A DNA stretch of 64,000 nucleotides from positions 496,001 through 560,000 of the forward strand of contig NZ_JBHEQA010000002.1 of assembly GCF_043678055.1 (NCBI RefSeq), given 5' to 3'. The translations under genes were made by a program, and so were the position numbers. The notes under the pieces were generated by a model. That model was not told the origin of the DNA and did no database searches. It saw only the letters and a program-made list of their open reading frames with translations. Positions 35,270 through 44,459 of this stretch are shown here, piece by piece. The DNA is from Spongiimicrobium salis (GTDB taxonomy: Bacteria > Bacteroidota > Bacteroidia > Flavobacteriales > Flavobacteriaceae). The number at the start of each line of letters is the position of its first letter. Position 1 is the stretch's first letter.

Positions 35270-35323
35270 TTCATTAAGTTAAGGATAAATGAGTAACAAA
35301 ACCTAAGATCTCATGAATTGGGA

Positions 35324-36598
35324 TTACTTTAGAAATACGCCTTGTTTTACTCTGGCCTGTATATGCTTGTTTACATTAGCAATATCCGATAGCGGATTGC
35401 GGTTCAAAATAAGAAAGCTTGCTTCGTACCCTTCCTTTAGATAACCAATTTTTCGATAGGGAAAAATAGTTCTTGTAGCATTTTCAGTCCACATTTTAAG
35501 CAATTCAATAGGGGTGAAAACATGCAGTTGATACAAAAATTGGAATTCGCCTACGGAATTCCCATTATACTGATCCGATCCTATGGCAAGGGATACTCCT
35601 TCTTTTTTAAGCAATGCCAAGTTAGCTATTATATTGCTCACCAAAGACTCATAATTTGCTGCATTTTGCCTTTTAAGAACAAGGGATGTAGTGGTGACTA
35701 CCATGATGTTTTTTTCTTTAGCAGTAATGACATCCTTCTTCTGAATAGGTTTACCATTCGATATTTCGGGAAGGTGGGCTATTTCGTCGACCCCGGCCTC
35801 AACAGCCACGTGAAAATCATAGGCCGTTTCTACATGTGCACTTACCCTAAGGTTAGCGGCATGTGCTTTTTTTACAATTTCTGGTACAATTCTAGGATCT
35901 AAACCTTTTTTACCGAAGAATAAAGTGTCATTTTTTCGTTTTTCGTATTCTTCCGAATACAATAGATTCAATTTAATAAAATCTGGCCTATAGGATAAAA
36001 TGGTATTCCACTTCGTTTCTAATGCAGCTTTGTTGTCGATAATAACATAGCCATGAAATTCAATTTCTTCAAGGGAATTGAACATGCCCCGGTAATATCC
36101 GTAATCCAAATATCGTTTGCGAACCCCAATGGGATGTCCATCGGTTCCTGTCAAGGGAGCATGGGCCATACGTATATCCAAGCCTGAAGGGGTATTGTAT
36201 AAGTGCATTAAGGGATCTATTCTCTTTTTTATGCTTGATAGTAATTTTACATAAAACACACCATTATCCAGATAAGATGCGATTCGTTTTTCCAATTCAT
36301 GCTTACTTTCCAAATTGTGATTGTGGGCTTCGGCAAAAGGGGGAATCACATAGCGATCTGATAAATTGATAATGGTATCTATAGTCTCTTCTGGATCGGA
36401 AAAATAAATTAACCCTTCCTTTAGCCAAACGGTCTTTTTTTCAAAGCTTGTTCCATTGAACCAAAGGCCATTGTTAAATTGCATTGTTGGGGCATTTATA
36501 TTCTTCTTTGCATAAGTTTTAATCCGTGCTTCTTGGGCAGTGCATGACAGCCCTAAAAGTAACATAGAAATGCGTATAACCCACTTTTTCATTTTCAT
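35324..36598 (-). CDS. Exported amidohydrolase-family metal-dependent hydrolase
   Basis: This 424-residue protein reads from the ATG at 36598 (or 36592), giving a signal peptide with LSC-TAQ at its end. An in-frame start at 36697 adds a second hydrophobic segment and seems wrong. Metal ligands of an amidohydrolase are visible: H-x-H in EAHNHNLE, a possible carboxylated Lys in DFIKLNLLY, His in RVSAHVETAYD and DEIAHLPE, and catalytic Asp in LAIGSDQYNG. The periplasmic location and two-Zn ligand pattern suggest an imidazolonepropionase/dipeptidase-like enzyme, with unknown substrate. Upstream lies a 326-bp divergent spacer. Confidence 0.88.
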   Translation of the reverse strand: MKMKKWVIRISMLLLGLSCTAQEARIKTYAKKNINAPTMQFNNGLWFNGTSFEKKTVWLKEGLIYFSDPEETIDTIINLSDRYVIPPFAEAHNHNLESKHELEKRIASYLDNGVFYVKLLSSIKKRIDPLMHLYNTPSGLDIRMAHAPLTGTDGHPIGVRKRYLDYGYYRGMFNSLEEIEFHGYVIIDNKAALETKWNTILSYRPDFIKLNLLYSEEYEKRKNDTLFFGKKGLDPRIVPEIVKKAHAANLRVSAHVETAYDFHVAVEAGVDEIAHLPEISNGKPIQKKDVITAKEKNIMVVTTTSLVLKRQNAANYESLVSNIIANLALLKKEGVSLAIGSDQYNGNSVGEFQFLYQLHVFTPIELLKMWTENATRTIFPYRKIGYLKEGYEASFLILNRNPLSDIANVNKHIQARVKQGVFLK

Positions 36599-36924
36599 AG
36601 GTGATTGATGTGAATGATAAAACAATAACACAATAGCGAGAAATAAAAAGTTAATCGCCGGGCGGAACATGACCATAGGTGGAAGGTCGCATGCCATAGA
36701 TATACCTCTATTTACAAGGGGAATCCTAAAAACATTGCTATCCTAAGAATTGGGACAAACCCACCTGGCATAGGGATGTATTCCAAGGGAAATACTATAA
36801 AATCACTTTAGAAAGTGTTGTTTGTCATCTATACGCTGGACTTTTAGGTTCATCACAAAAGTTTAGGAAGATGGCCCTATGCTTCTACTTTAGCCAAAAA
36901 TCAACAACCCTTAAACAATTAAAA
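36599..36924. other. Divergent spacer, with a palindrome
   Basis: This 326-bp noncoding stretch separates the amidohydrolase from the CPBP protease. I see one perfect CACTTT-AG-AAAGTG palindrome at 36804-36817 and a repeated ATCCTAA (36723 and 36740) and no open frame worth calling. A possible -7 box (TACTTTAG, one mismatch) precedes the CPBP start. Confidence 0.35.
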
Positions 36925-37602
36925 ATGAAAAGTAAAGTATATAGTGTATTGACCAAGAAGTATGTCGCCGTTTTGACCATGCTACTAACTCCCCTACTTG
37001 GTTTTATAGATAGGAATCTCGTTTTCTTTGCAGGACTGAGTGTTGCTCTTTTGATCTTATGGGCGAGTAATTTTCGGTGGTCCCATTTTGGGTTTGGAAA
37101 AAAAATCAACCTCAAAGCAATCCTGCGAAATTTCAGCATTGCCTTTCTCCTTGTGTTGGTATTTTACACCATAGAAGCATTTTTAGAGGTTTATTTTGGC
37201 AAAATTGATATTTCTTCCTTGGAGGATATCCGAGGGAACCTTGTAGGCTATATCGTTACCATGATTGTTGTATGGATATTTGCCGCCTTTGGGGAAGAAT
37301 TCTTGTTTCGTGGGTATTATATGAAACAACTGGTAGCCCTATTTGGAGGCACTAAAAAAGCCTGGTGGCTTTCGGCAATCATTATTTCCATTTACTTTGG
37401 TATATCCCATATGTATCAGGGGCCGGCAGGTATTATTGGCATCGCTTTATGGCATTTTTGTGTATCCATGATATTTTATAAAGACCGAGGAAACCTGATA
37501 GCTACGATATTAATACATGGCTTTTATGATACTATTGGATTGACTTTGCTCTACTTTAGCCAGGAACGTATGATCTATGATTGGGTGGTAGGATTGTTAT
37601 AA
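36925..37602 (+). CDS. CPBP-family intramembrane protease
   Basis: This 225-residue membrane protein starts at the ATG at 36925. It has six to seven transmembrane helices. The CPBP/Abi (CAAX-protease-like) signature is present: E124-E125 with R129 in GEEFLFRGYY, then conserved His in ISHMYQG and LIHGFYD. These are intramembrane metal-independent glutamate proteases, often acting in peptide maturation or self-immunity. Single-gene transcript, ending at a strong bidirectional terminator shared with the TPR hydrolase. Confidence 0.9.
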   Translation: MKSKVYSVLTKKYVAVLTMLLTPLLGFIDRNLVFFAGLSVALLILWASNFRWSHFGFGKKINLKAILRNFSIAFLLVLVFYTIEAFLEVYFGKIDISSLEDIRGNLVGYIVTMIVVWIFAAFGEEFLFRGYYMKQLVALFGGTKKAWWLSAIIISIYFGISHMYQGPAGIIGIALWHFCVSMIFYKDRGNLIATILIHGFYDTIGLTLLYFSQERMIYDWVVGLL

Positions 37603-37630
37603 AAATAGTTTTAATGCCACTTTAGTAGGA

Positions 37631-37669
37631 TAAAAACATAGAAGATCAACTTGATCTTCTATGTTTTTA
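37631..37669. terminator. Very strong bidirectional terminator
   Basis: A 19-bp perfect inverted repeat (TAAAAACATAGAAGATCAA with its complement) has a 1-nt centre. Each side has a T/A run at the stem end, as needed for both directions. It separates the convergent CPBP and TPR-hydrolase genes. Confidence 0.9.
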
Positions 37670-37677
37670 TACGTCCT

Positions 37678-39375
37678 TTATTTCTCTTTTAACTCCTGCA
37701 ATATTCTTTGGGCATTTGGATTATCAGGACGCATGGCCAGGGTTTTTTCATAATTTTTTATGGCCAATTCTTTATTTTCCATTTTTAAGTAGGCTTCTCC
37801 AAGGCTATCATAAACATTGGCGGAATCTGGAAACCAATGCACGTTCAACTGGAAAACAATTAAGGCTTTATGGAGTTCGTTGCGCCCCATAAAATGATAC
37901 CCTAGATTGTTAATGGCATTCTCATCGATACCCATATAGTTTTTCTTTTGAAGTTCCCATTGGCTAAGAATGGGCGTTATACTCTTTGCCCCCTTTTCCA
38001 ATTCTTGCAAGATAAATCCACTACCAGCTTTCTTTAAGGGTCTCCCTGAAGCTAGGGAATGGTATAATTGGGTCATAAACGATCGGGTGAACATACTATG
38101 GTGATCTCCAAAGGTTTCTATGGTCTTCACGCCTTTAGACCTGAGGAAAAGAAGTTCTTCCTGAGATACACGCCCGTTAGCTTCATCAAATCTGGCATGC
38201 ACAAAAGTAATATTGCTTAAATCTTTATGTCGCAGCAATTTAGTAAAGCGTTTGGCACTGTGGGTTTTGACCAACATGGTTAAATTATCTACCACCGCAT
38301 TGAGCTTGTTCGCTTTGATAAAAGTTTCGGATAAATTCCTGAAAAATGGTTTTAATACAGGTTCAACACCATCTTTCCAACGTATATAACTACCGCTTTT
38401 TAGCCCCTCATAACTGCGCATGTCTTCATCGAAATCTTTTCCCATGATTACAATTTTATCGGCATTTGAAGGATACTTAAGAAGATATTCCATCACAATA
38501 GAGCCTCCGTAGGAATGCCCAATGAGATGAACAGTTTTGCCCCGATTTTTGAGATAGCTGAGTGTACGATGCAATATTTCCGCACTCTGTTGATTTTCAA
38601 AATCGCTTTGTGCCTCTGTTAAATTGGGTAGGGAAACCACGAGCTCCGGATTCAACATTGCTGCTTGTAAAGGGTAAATTTTTAACAGATTATCTGAATT
38701 TGGAAATAAATGCAGCGCATCATTGTCATGGATATTGAGCTCTAGGTCCGGACCTCCCTGTACATATACAAAAGCAACGGGATTGTTGAATTCCCCCATA
38801 TGTTTAAAAAGACGAAGGGTGTCCTTGGGGATTACCGTGGGTCTATAATCATTGGAGTTTGCTTTAAAGGCTATTTGGAATAGGTTGTTTCTCGGATTTA
38901 ATCGCGCCGCTTCTTTATAGTATTTTACCGCAAGAATTTCTTGGCCTAGACTTAAGTAATAATCCCCAAAGGTTCTATGGGCTCGCTCTGAATCTGAATG
39001 GACTTTCATATTTAGCTCTAGAAATAGCTTTGCTTTTTTCGGCAAGTTGTGTGTCCAAAGGTATTCCGCAATATTGCAGAGGTAGCGCTCTTGAAATGCA
39101 TTTTTGGTATTGGGAAATTCTTTTAAATTTAATCGTAATAATTCCAGGCCTTCATCATATTTTCCTTGTTCTACAAATGCATAGGCCAATTCCTCCACTT
39201 CTTTCATTTGAAATAGAGGGTTTCCTGTTTTTTTCTGGTTTTCATACCATTTAAGGGCCTTCCCCATCCCCTCCTTTACTATTCTGGTTTTGAAAGTAGC
39301 TATGCCGTTTTTGGGTTCTTGTGCCAAGCACAGCTGAACGCATAAGCACGCAATGAGGATAATATTGAATTTCAT
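37678..39375 (-). CDS. Alpha/beta hydrolase flanked by TPR domains
   Basis: This 565-residue exported protein starts at the ATG at 39375 with a signal peptide ending LAQ (residue 19). TPR-like helices fill residues 25-185, then an alpha/beta-hydrolase core (190-430) with nucleophile elbow GHSYGGS and a likely catalytic His in FGDHHSMF, and TPR repeats again at about 490-555 (NNLGYHFMGRNELHKALIVF and SLGEAYLKMENKELAIKNY). A lipase/esterase-like activity with TPR-mediated partner binding is likely. The 119-bp upstream region has a TATTCGAAC repeat. Confidence 0.88.
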   Translation of the reverse strand: MKFNIILIACLCVQLCLAQEPKNGIATFKTRIVKEGMGKALKWYENQKKTGNPLFQMKEVEELAYAFVEQGKYDEGLELLRLNLKEFPNTKNAFQERYLCNIAEYLWTHNLPKKAKLFLELNMKVHSDSERAHRTFGDYYLSLGQEILAVKYYKEAARLNPRNNLFQIAFKANSNDYRPTVIPKDTLRLFKHMGEFNNPVAFVYVQGGPDLELNIHDNDALHLFPNSDNLLKIYPLQAAMLNPELVVSLPNLTEAQSDFENQQSAEILHRTLSYLKNRGKTVHLIGHSYGGSIVMEYLLKYPSNADKIVIMGKDFDEDMRSYEGLKSGSYIRWKDGVEPVLKPFFRNLSETFIKANKLNAVVDNLTMLVKTHSAKRFTKLLRHKDLSNITFVHARFDEANGRVSQEELLFLRSKGVKTIETFGDHHSMFTRSFMTQLYHSLASGRPLKKAGSGFILQELEKGAKSITPILSQWELQKKNYMGIDENAINNLGYHFMGRNELHKALIVFQLNVHWFPDSANVYDSLGEAYLKMENKELAIKNYEKTLAMRPDNPNAQRILQELKEK

Positions 39376-39428
39376 AATGACTGATTTTAAATTTCTCAAA
39401 TGTGATCATTATGCTATTCTTAGGCGAC

Positions 39429-39473
39429 CGAATAATGTATTCGAACGCTTTTTTGCAAAAAAACTATTCGAAC
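39429..39473. promoter_or_regulatory. TATTCGAAC repeats, candidate operator
   Basis: TATTCGAAC occurs at 39438-39446 and 39465-39473 (27-bp period). The first copy also forms an inverted repeat CGAATA-ATG-TATTCG (39429-39443). It lies between the AraC regulator gene and the TPR hydrolase gene. The upstream AraC gene product is a candidate binder. Confidence 0.45.
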
Positions 39474-39494
39474 CCAACCGATAATTTATTCAGG

Positions 39495-40637
39495 CTATTG
39501 ATGGCGCCTCCTATATTCTGAAGGGGTTTGCCCGGTGATGTTCTTAAAACTGGTATTAAAGGAAGATTTACTATTATACCCTACCTGATATAAAATTTCA
39601 AGAATGGTGAGCTGCCGATGTGCAGGAGATTTTAATAAGATCTTTGCTTTTTCAATTCTGTAATGGGCGATAAACTCATAGAAGTTTTGTTGAAGGTCAT
39701 GATTGATGAGAATGGATAAGTCCGTAACTTTTATGTTCAAAGTGCTGGCGATATCTTTAATCGTAATTTCTGGATCTAAGTAAGGCGCTTCTTCTTCCAT
39801 ATAAGACTTTAAAGCAGCGATTTTTATATGGTTTTCATTTTTAGTGTCAAGGGCAACAGTTTTATGCGTGTTTGAGATTAACTGTAGGCTAGAATCGATT
39901 CCCGAAAACAGATTCGGGGCATATAAGGCCTTAAGCACGAGCCAACAGTTGAAAAGAAGCATGGCAATAACTACGACGAGGCGTAATTCATTCACGTAAT
40001 TGTACTCATCCCAAAAAACAAATTTGTATATATTTTTATAAGAGGCCAATACAAAAATCAATACAACAATGAGATTCATATGATACAACCATTGGTAATT
40101 ATAGCGTACGGCATAGTTCTCCAATAAGAGGGCTTTGTACTTTTTCAACAGCACAAATACTGCAATAATGTAGGCTATGCGCTGTACTGCTGCCATCCAA
40201 TAAATAAGATTGATTTCAAGGGCGTTCGTGGCCATTATTTCCTGACCCATCATCGCAGGGATATATAGTCGGGGTAGAAGTAGAATGGTACTCAAGAGAA
40301 ACGGGACAATATGCCACACATATTTTCGCTTCCATGTAAAATCGGAATATACTACGGACAATACAAAAAAATAGAGCAAAGGAGGTTGAAAAAAAGTGCC
40401 GATATCATGTCGTAAAGACTCCAAAATAATGGGGAGATCTATATAGTAACCGTAGAACAATGCCGTTGCATCTATTCCGCGGACCAACATGAAAAGTCCC
40501 AAGAGGGTATTTCCCAATCGGTTTTTAGAGTTTTTGGTAAATAAAAATAGGGCAAATAGAAAACAGACAAACACCAAAATCACGGTGGCCATGTGCAGCA
40601 GAAATTCGGTACTGTTTAGTTTTAGTGCGGTTTCCAT
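39495..40637 (-). CDS. Membrane-bound AraC-family regulator
   Basis: This 380-residue protein has about seven transmembrane helices in residues 10-250, then an AraC double helix-turn-helix (residues about 285-378; IKDIASTLNIKVTDLSILIN and ILEILYQVGYNSKSSFNTSFKN). It shares this domain plan with the regulator at 31244. Its direct targets are plausibly the divergent YceI gene and the downstream hydrolase gene. A 29-bp motif at 40751 sits in the divergent region. Confidence 0.88.
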   Translation of the reverse strand: METALKLNSTEFLLHMATVILVFVCFLFALFLFTKNSKNRLGNTLLGLFMLVRGIDATALFYGYYIDLPIILESLRHDIGTFFQPPLLYFFVLSVVYSDFTWKRKYVWHIVPFLLSTILLLPRLYIPAMMGQEIMATNALEINLIYWMAAVQRIAYIIAVFVLLKKYKALLLENYAVRYNYQWLYHMNLIVVLIFVLASYKNIYKFVFWDEYNYVNELRLVVVIAMLLFNCWLVLKALYAPNLFSGIDSSLQLISNTHKTVALDTKNENHIKIAALKSYMEEEAPYLDPEITIKDIASTLNIKVTDLSILINHDLQQNFYEFIAHYRIEKAKILLKSPAHRQLTILEILYQVGYNSKSSFNTSFKNITGQTPSEYRRRHQ

Positions 40638-40750
40638 ATAAATATTGCCCAGTTTGGAGCGTATAATACAACGAATATGGCAATTTTTTATAAAATAGGA
40701 TACCTCATATGGAATTCATCTATGAAGAAGGGGGGCTAAATTTTACAATT

Positions 40751-40779
40751 GTTGACACTTCTTTTGCATTTTTTTGACA
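40751..40779 (+). promoter_or_regulatory. 29-bp conserved motif (copy 1): paired TTGACA, 22 bp apart
   Basis: TTGACA at 40752-40757 and 40774-40779 are joined by a T-rich spacer. The whole 29 bp is 26/29 identical to a second copy at 56777. It lies 46 bp before the YceI ATG and 113 bp before the divergent AraC start. Possible regulator half-sites, or an extended promoter element followed by TAGTTTAG. Confidence 0.6.
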
Positions 40780-40825
40780 TAAGCCTTTGGAGGCCTCCTT
40801 AGTTTAGCCAAAAAAACAAAGCAAC

Positions 40826-41383
40826 ATGCAAAAAATAATCAGTATTCTACTTTTCTGCAGCACTTTGACCATGAGTGCCCAACAGGATAAAACGTACACA
40901 TTGAACACAGAAAAAAGTAAGCTTCATTGGAAAGGGACCTATAGTTTTCTTTTTAATGATCATAGTGGTTTTGTACAATTTAAAGCAGGACAATTGCGAA
41001 CATTTAATGGGCATATCAGTGGAGGTTCCTTTGTCATTGATATGCATTCTATTACCGATGAGGAATACCGATCGGACAGAGGCCCTATTGAACATTTAAA
41101 AGATGGTGATTTCTTTGACGTATCAAAATTCCCAGAGGCTTCATTGGTGATTACTGCAGTAAAGTACAATGAAGAATATAAGGAACATGAAATAGAAGCA
41201 ATGCTCACCATAAAAAAGATAGCCAAACCAATAGCATTCAGGGCAAAGGTAGATGGACCGAAAAAACGGTTTAACGCCCGTTTTAAAATAGACCGTACAC
41301 GTTGGGGCATTGTTTACAATAGCAAATTAAAGAATGAGGCTATTTCTGATGCCATTGAATTTGAGGCGACCCTTTTCTTTTGA
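40826..41383 (+). CDS. YceI-family periplasmic lipid-binding protein
   Basis: This 185-residue protein has a signal peptide ending MSAQ (residue 19). The mature 166 residues form the YceI fold, a lipocalin-like barrel that binds isoprenoids such as ubiquinone or polyprenols: YTLNTEKSKLHWKGTYS at the start, GGSFVIDMHSI in the middle, and FDVSKFPEAS. Divergent from the AraC regulator at 39495, with a distinctive motif between. The following gene (41481) is in the same direction after 97 bp, perhaps under the same control. Confidence 0.9.
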   Translation: MQKIISILLFCSTLTMSAQQDKTYTLNTEKSKLHWKGTYSFLFNDHSGFVQFKAGQLRTFNGHISGGSFVIDMHSITDEEYRSDRGPIEHLKDGDFFDVSKFPEASLVITAVKYNEEYKEHEIEAMLTIKKIAKPIAFRAKVDGPKKRFNARFKIDRTRWGIVYNSKLKNEAISDAIEFEATLFF

Positions 41384-41480
41384 CGCTTTTATGGATGTCG
41401 CCTATTCATATCATACAAGAAAATGAACAATTAAAAATCAGGTCATTATACATTATTTAATCATTAAATTTTATTGAAAC

Positions 41481-42053
41481 ATGAAAAAATCTATGCTAAT
41501 TATCGGGTTGCTATTGGGATTAGGCTGTAACCCCAATACCCAAAAGCAAGAGCGCGTCATGGCCAGCGTACTTCCTCAGCAAGCGGAAGATCTGTTGCAG
41601 GAAGCCATTGAAGAAAGAATAGGGACACCTATAGAGAAACCCTATGAAATAAAATTGAAAATGATTCCGGAGAAAAAAGACACCTATATACTGCAAGTGC
41701 GTATGTTATTGAAAGATGGCGCTTATTATGTGTCTCCCAACTCTAGAAGAGATTTTAAAGGGACTTTTGGGATTCATATGAATGATAAGCAGAAATTGAA
41801 ACCGATTGATGCGCTTATTGAGACGCCAATATCTGTAGAGGAATTTGACACCCACCCTTTTGTTAATGGTTATGTGAACTGGGTTCGGGAAAATACCACT
41901 TATACCCAGCGTTTACAGCGTACTACTAATGCCAATTTTAAAATCTCGGGTCTGATTCGGTTTACTATAGAACCCAATTGCACGTTAGAACAGATTCCAT
42001 TTATCATATCTTATGATCAAGGTGAAATGAAAATAGAAATAGACCAATGTTAA
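41481..42053 (+). CDS. Lipoprotein of unknown function
   Basis: This 190-residue lipoprotein has lipobox LGC (about residue 16). A helical stretch (residues 30-50) is followed by a beta-rich domain (60-190) with two Cys at the C-terminal end (EPNCTLEQIPFIIS and IEIDQC). Weak resemblance to the N-terminal domain of DsbD-type thiol reductases is possible, judged only by fold style and end-placed Cys; I do not assign it. Same strand as YceI, 97 bp apart. Confidence 0.7.
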   Translation: MKKSMLIIGLLLGLGCNPNTQKQERVMASVLPQQAEDLLQEAIEERIGTPIEKPYEIKLKMIPEKKDTYILQVRMLLKDGAYYVSPNSRRDFKGTFGIHMNDKQKLKPIDALIETPISVEEFDTHPFVNGYVNWVRENTTYTQRLQRTTNANFKISGLIRFTIEPNCTLEQIPFIISYDQGEMKIEIDQC

Positions 42054-42105
42054 GGATACACAACATTTTGTTCTGATAACCTTTCACACGTTGAAAAACA
42101 TAAGT

Positions 42106-42546
42106 TTATGCCCGTTCTTGAAATGGAATAATTTCTCCTTTTTCAAGATAGTTTTTCAGTCCATTTAAGAGCAGGGCCCAACAAAATGAGGATTGTCGGA
42201 ATTCGGCATTACATTTTTTCCAGTTAGTGTGTTTAAATTTTAATTGGATGCCTTCTCGAGCTTCTTCAATGTCAAAACCAAAGCTTGTGGCATTCCAATC
42301 TGCATCGGATTTCGTCATTTTTATGTAAAACCGGGTATTGATTTCACATTCAACTACTTCACCATACCAATCATAATCTGAAGTAAAATTGAAATTATAC
42401 TCATGACCTATAGCAGGAGTTCCTGAAGAGGACAAAGGCCAACAGTTATTTAGGTGTTCTGGCTCCGTTATAGCCTGGAACACCTTCTCCTTTGGAGCCT
42501 TAATGAATAGGTCATGATAAATTGAAAAATCTTGATGCTCTTCCAT
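42106..42546 (-). CDS. SRPBCC (AHSA1/START-like) family protein
   Basis: This 146-residue cytoplasmic protein starts at the ATG at 42546, giving a family-typical N-terminus (HQDFSIYHDLFIKAPKEKVFQAIT). The AHSA1-type motifs IKAPKEKVFQAITEPEHLNNCWP and FCWALLLNGLKNYLEKGE are clear. It is a helix-grip fold that binds hydrophobic ligands, often in stress-related operons. A start at 42609 would overlap the esterase-like gene. Downstream of that gene by 10 bp and probably co-transcribed. Confidence 0.88.
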   Translation of the reverse strand: MEEHQDFSIYHDLFIKAPKEKVFQAITEPEHLNNCWPLSSSGTPAIGHEYNFNFTSDYDWYGEVVECEINTRFYIKMTKSDADWNATSFGFDIEEAREGIQLKFKHTNWKKCNAEFRQSSFCWALLLNGLKNYLEKGEIIPFQERA

Positions 42547-42556
42547 GATTGTTCGT

Positions 42557-44392
42557 TTAATGTGGTTTTTTGGCACTTGAGGTTTTATCGATAAAAAATA
42601 AACCATCAAATTGATATGGTACGACTAACCTGCCCCAATACCCATAATCTATATTGACGTGATTTGCAAAACGCAAAGGAAGGGGTTTGTTCAACCAATC
42701 AATCGTTCTAGGTAAAGCTAAGAATAAATTGTTGGAATTGGTCTTTAACGACACTTGATGCAATGCCTCTTCTAAAGATCCGACTGGACTCGGAAAAAGC
42801 GGGGCGTTTACTAGGGTTTTATAGTCATATGTCTTGAATGCAAGAAAATGCCCATTATACGTGGCTAATCCAAAGCTCTTATAATTTGAGCCATATTTTT
42901 TGGATAAAAAGGCTCCCATAGAGATACCATTATTGAAATTTGTAAAAATACCCTTGTGCTCTCCCCTACTAACATGACTGTCATGTGCCCAAAGAATTAC
43001 TTTGGCTTTTGGATATACATTTTCTAAGTACCATGACATATTTATAGCCATAGCTTCATCTCTATACAAATCACCCCCATTATGCAATACTTCCTTAAAA
43101 TATTGTTGTACAATATTGGCATATTGGACCCCATAGGCTATTTTTCGCTTTTCCTTATCTGTTTTGGCTAAACCTAACCAAGTTTCTTTTTTGGAACAAA
43201 TAGCAGCATATATTTCCTCTGATTTCTTGATCCAATCTAGTTTTACCAAAGAATCTGTCTCTAAAAAAGGGTATTGCCCTTTTTTCTTAAGTGCTTTTAA
43301 GACAGAAGCATACCTACGATATATCCTAACATCTTGTTGTTGTATAAATTGCAATACACTATCTATGGGTTTTGTGACTTCTTGAATATCCAATCCCACA
43401 AAATAGACCATATCGTTGGGATGTTCTATGTTATAGTCACGAATCCATTGAATCATCTTATAGACTTCTACCCGGTTCCATGTGCCAAATAGCCCACGTG
43501 TAGCTTGGGCCATTGTTCCTATCCCTTGAGTAAGGTAGGCATTGATCTCCTCTCCCACAATAAAGTGGTCTTCTAAGGCAAATACCCTAAATCCTAATAC
43601 CGTTACTGCATATTGCAATAATTTGTGTTTTAAGGAAAAGAACTCGCTGGTGCCATGTGTAGATTCGCCCAAGGCCACAATTTTACTCGAACCAATTGCT
43701 TTTTTAAAAAATGTCAGGTCCTCTACTTGAAGTCTTTTTTCATTTGAACTGGGCAAGGGAGAATCAAAAGAATGTACATTTTTGAATAGCCACTCTATAT
43801 TATTATTGGAAAAAGCTGCTGCCGACATTACTTGGGAAACTCTTTGCCCATCAATTAACAACTCAAAGTTGTCAAACCATGCTTCTCCCAATCCTATTTG
43901 GCGGATTTTTAAGCTAAGTTTTGTGGTTGATTTAGGAAGTTTAAGATGAAGTCCAATTTTCTTCCAATCAAACGTTCCGGAAAACTCCTTGCTAGTGAGG
44001 TTTTTAATTTCAAATGTTCCAGTAATTTCATCGTAAAGCACATAGTTTAAGGATATGTATACGGACTTCTTCAGCCGCTTTCCTTTTACATTGCCCAAAA
44101 TGCGAATATCCCTGCCTTTCAATTCAAAAGGTTCTAGGTTATACTCAAAAGATTGATGATAATTGGGAGATTCGTTTAGACTATAGCTGGAGTGTAAACT
44201 ATAGGTTCCTTTTGTAACGGTAGTACTATCCAAGGCAAAGGAATGCCCCCAATCAGGAGAATACCAACCCCATGGACGTTTTGTCCCTTCAACACTTTGT
44301 TTTTCAAAATCGAGGTTTAGTGGCAATTGTGCATACATTCCAATGGGAAGCAGAAGTAGAAAAAAGCATTTTTTTAGTTTAGGGAAATGCAT
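42557..44392 (-). CDS. Erythromycin esterase-like secreted protein
   Basis: This 611-residue protein has a signal peptide ending MYAQ (residue 22). Residues 25-190 form a beta-sandwich, and residues 225-600 form the erythromycin-esterase (EreA/B-like) domain with GESTHGTSEFFSLKHK, ALEDHF and the catalytic-type His in WAHDSHVSRG. Such proteins hydrolyse macrolide lactones in some bacteria; most Bacteroidota members are uncharacterised, so the activity here is open. Co-directional with the SRPBCC gene downstream. Confidence 0.9.
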   Translation of the reverse strand: MHFPKLKKCFFLLLLPIGMYAQLPLNLDFEKQSVEGTKRPWGWYSPDWGHSFALDSTTVTKGTYSLHSSYSLNESPNYHQSFEYNLEPFELKGRDIRILGNVKGKRLKKSVYISLNYVLYDEITGTFEIKNLTSKEFSGTFDWKKIGLHLKLPKSTTKLSLKIRQIGLGEAWFDNFELLIDGQRVSQVMSAAAFSNNNIEWLFKNVHSFDSPLPSSNEKRLQVEDLTFFKKAIGSSKIVALGESTHGTSEFFSLKHKLLQYAVTVLGFRVFALEDHFIVGEEINAYLTQGIGTMAQATRGLFGTWNRVEVYKMIQWIRDYNIEHPNDMVYFVGLDIQEVTKPIDSVLQFIQQQDVRIYRRYASVLKALKKKGQYPFLETDSLVKLDWIKKSEEIYAAICSKKETWLGLAKTDKEKRKIAYGVQYANIVQQYFKEVLHNGGDLYRDEAMAINMSWYLENVYPKAKVILWAHDSHVSRGEHKGIFTNFNNGISMGAFLSKKYGSNYKSFGLATYNGHFLAFKTYDYKTLVNAPLFPSPVGSLEEALHQVSLKTNSNNLFLALPRTIDWLNKPLPLRFANHVNIDYGYWGRLVVPYQFDGLFFIDKTSSAKKPH

Positions 44393-44459
44393 TAAAGTGG
44401 TATTAAATTAGCAAGCGTTTGTCTTATTTAGAGGGTCAGGCAAATTGTTTATGGAACTT

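Noticed and set aside
41481..42053. DsbD N-terminal-like thiol reductase domain in the lipoprotein
   Set aside because: Only fold style and two end Cys suggest it; the active-site pattern of DsbD is not visible, so no assignment is made.
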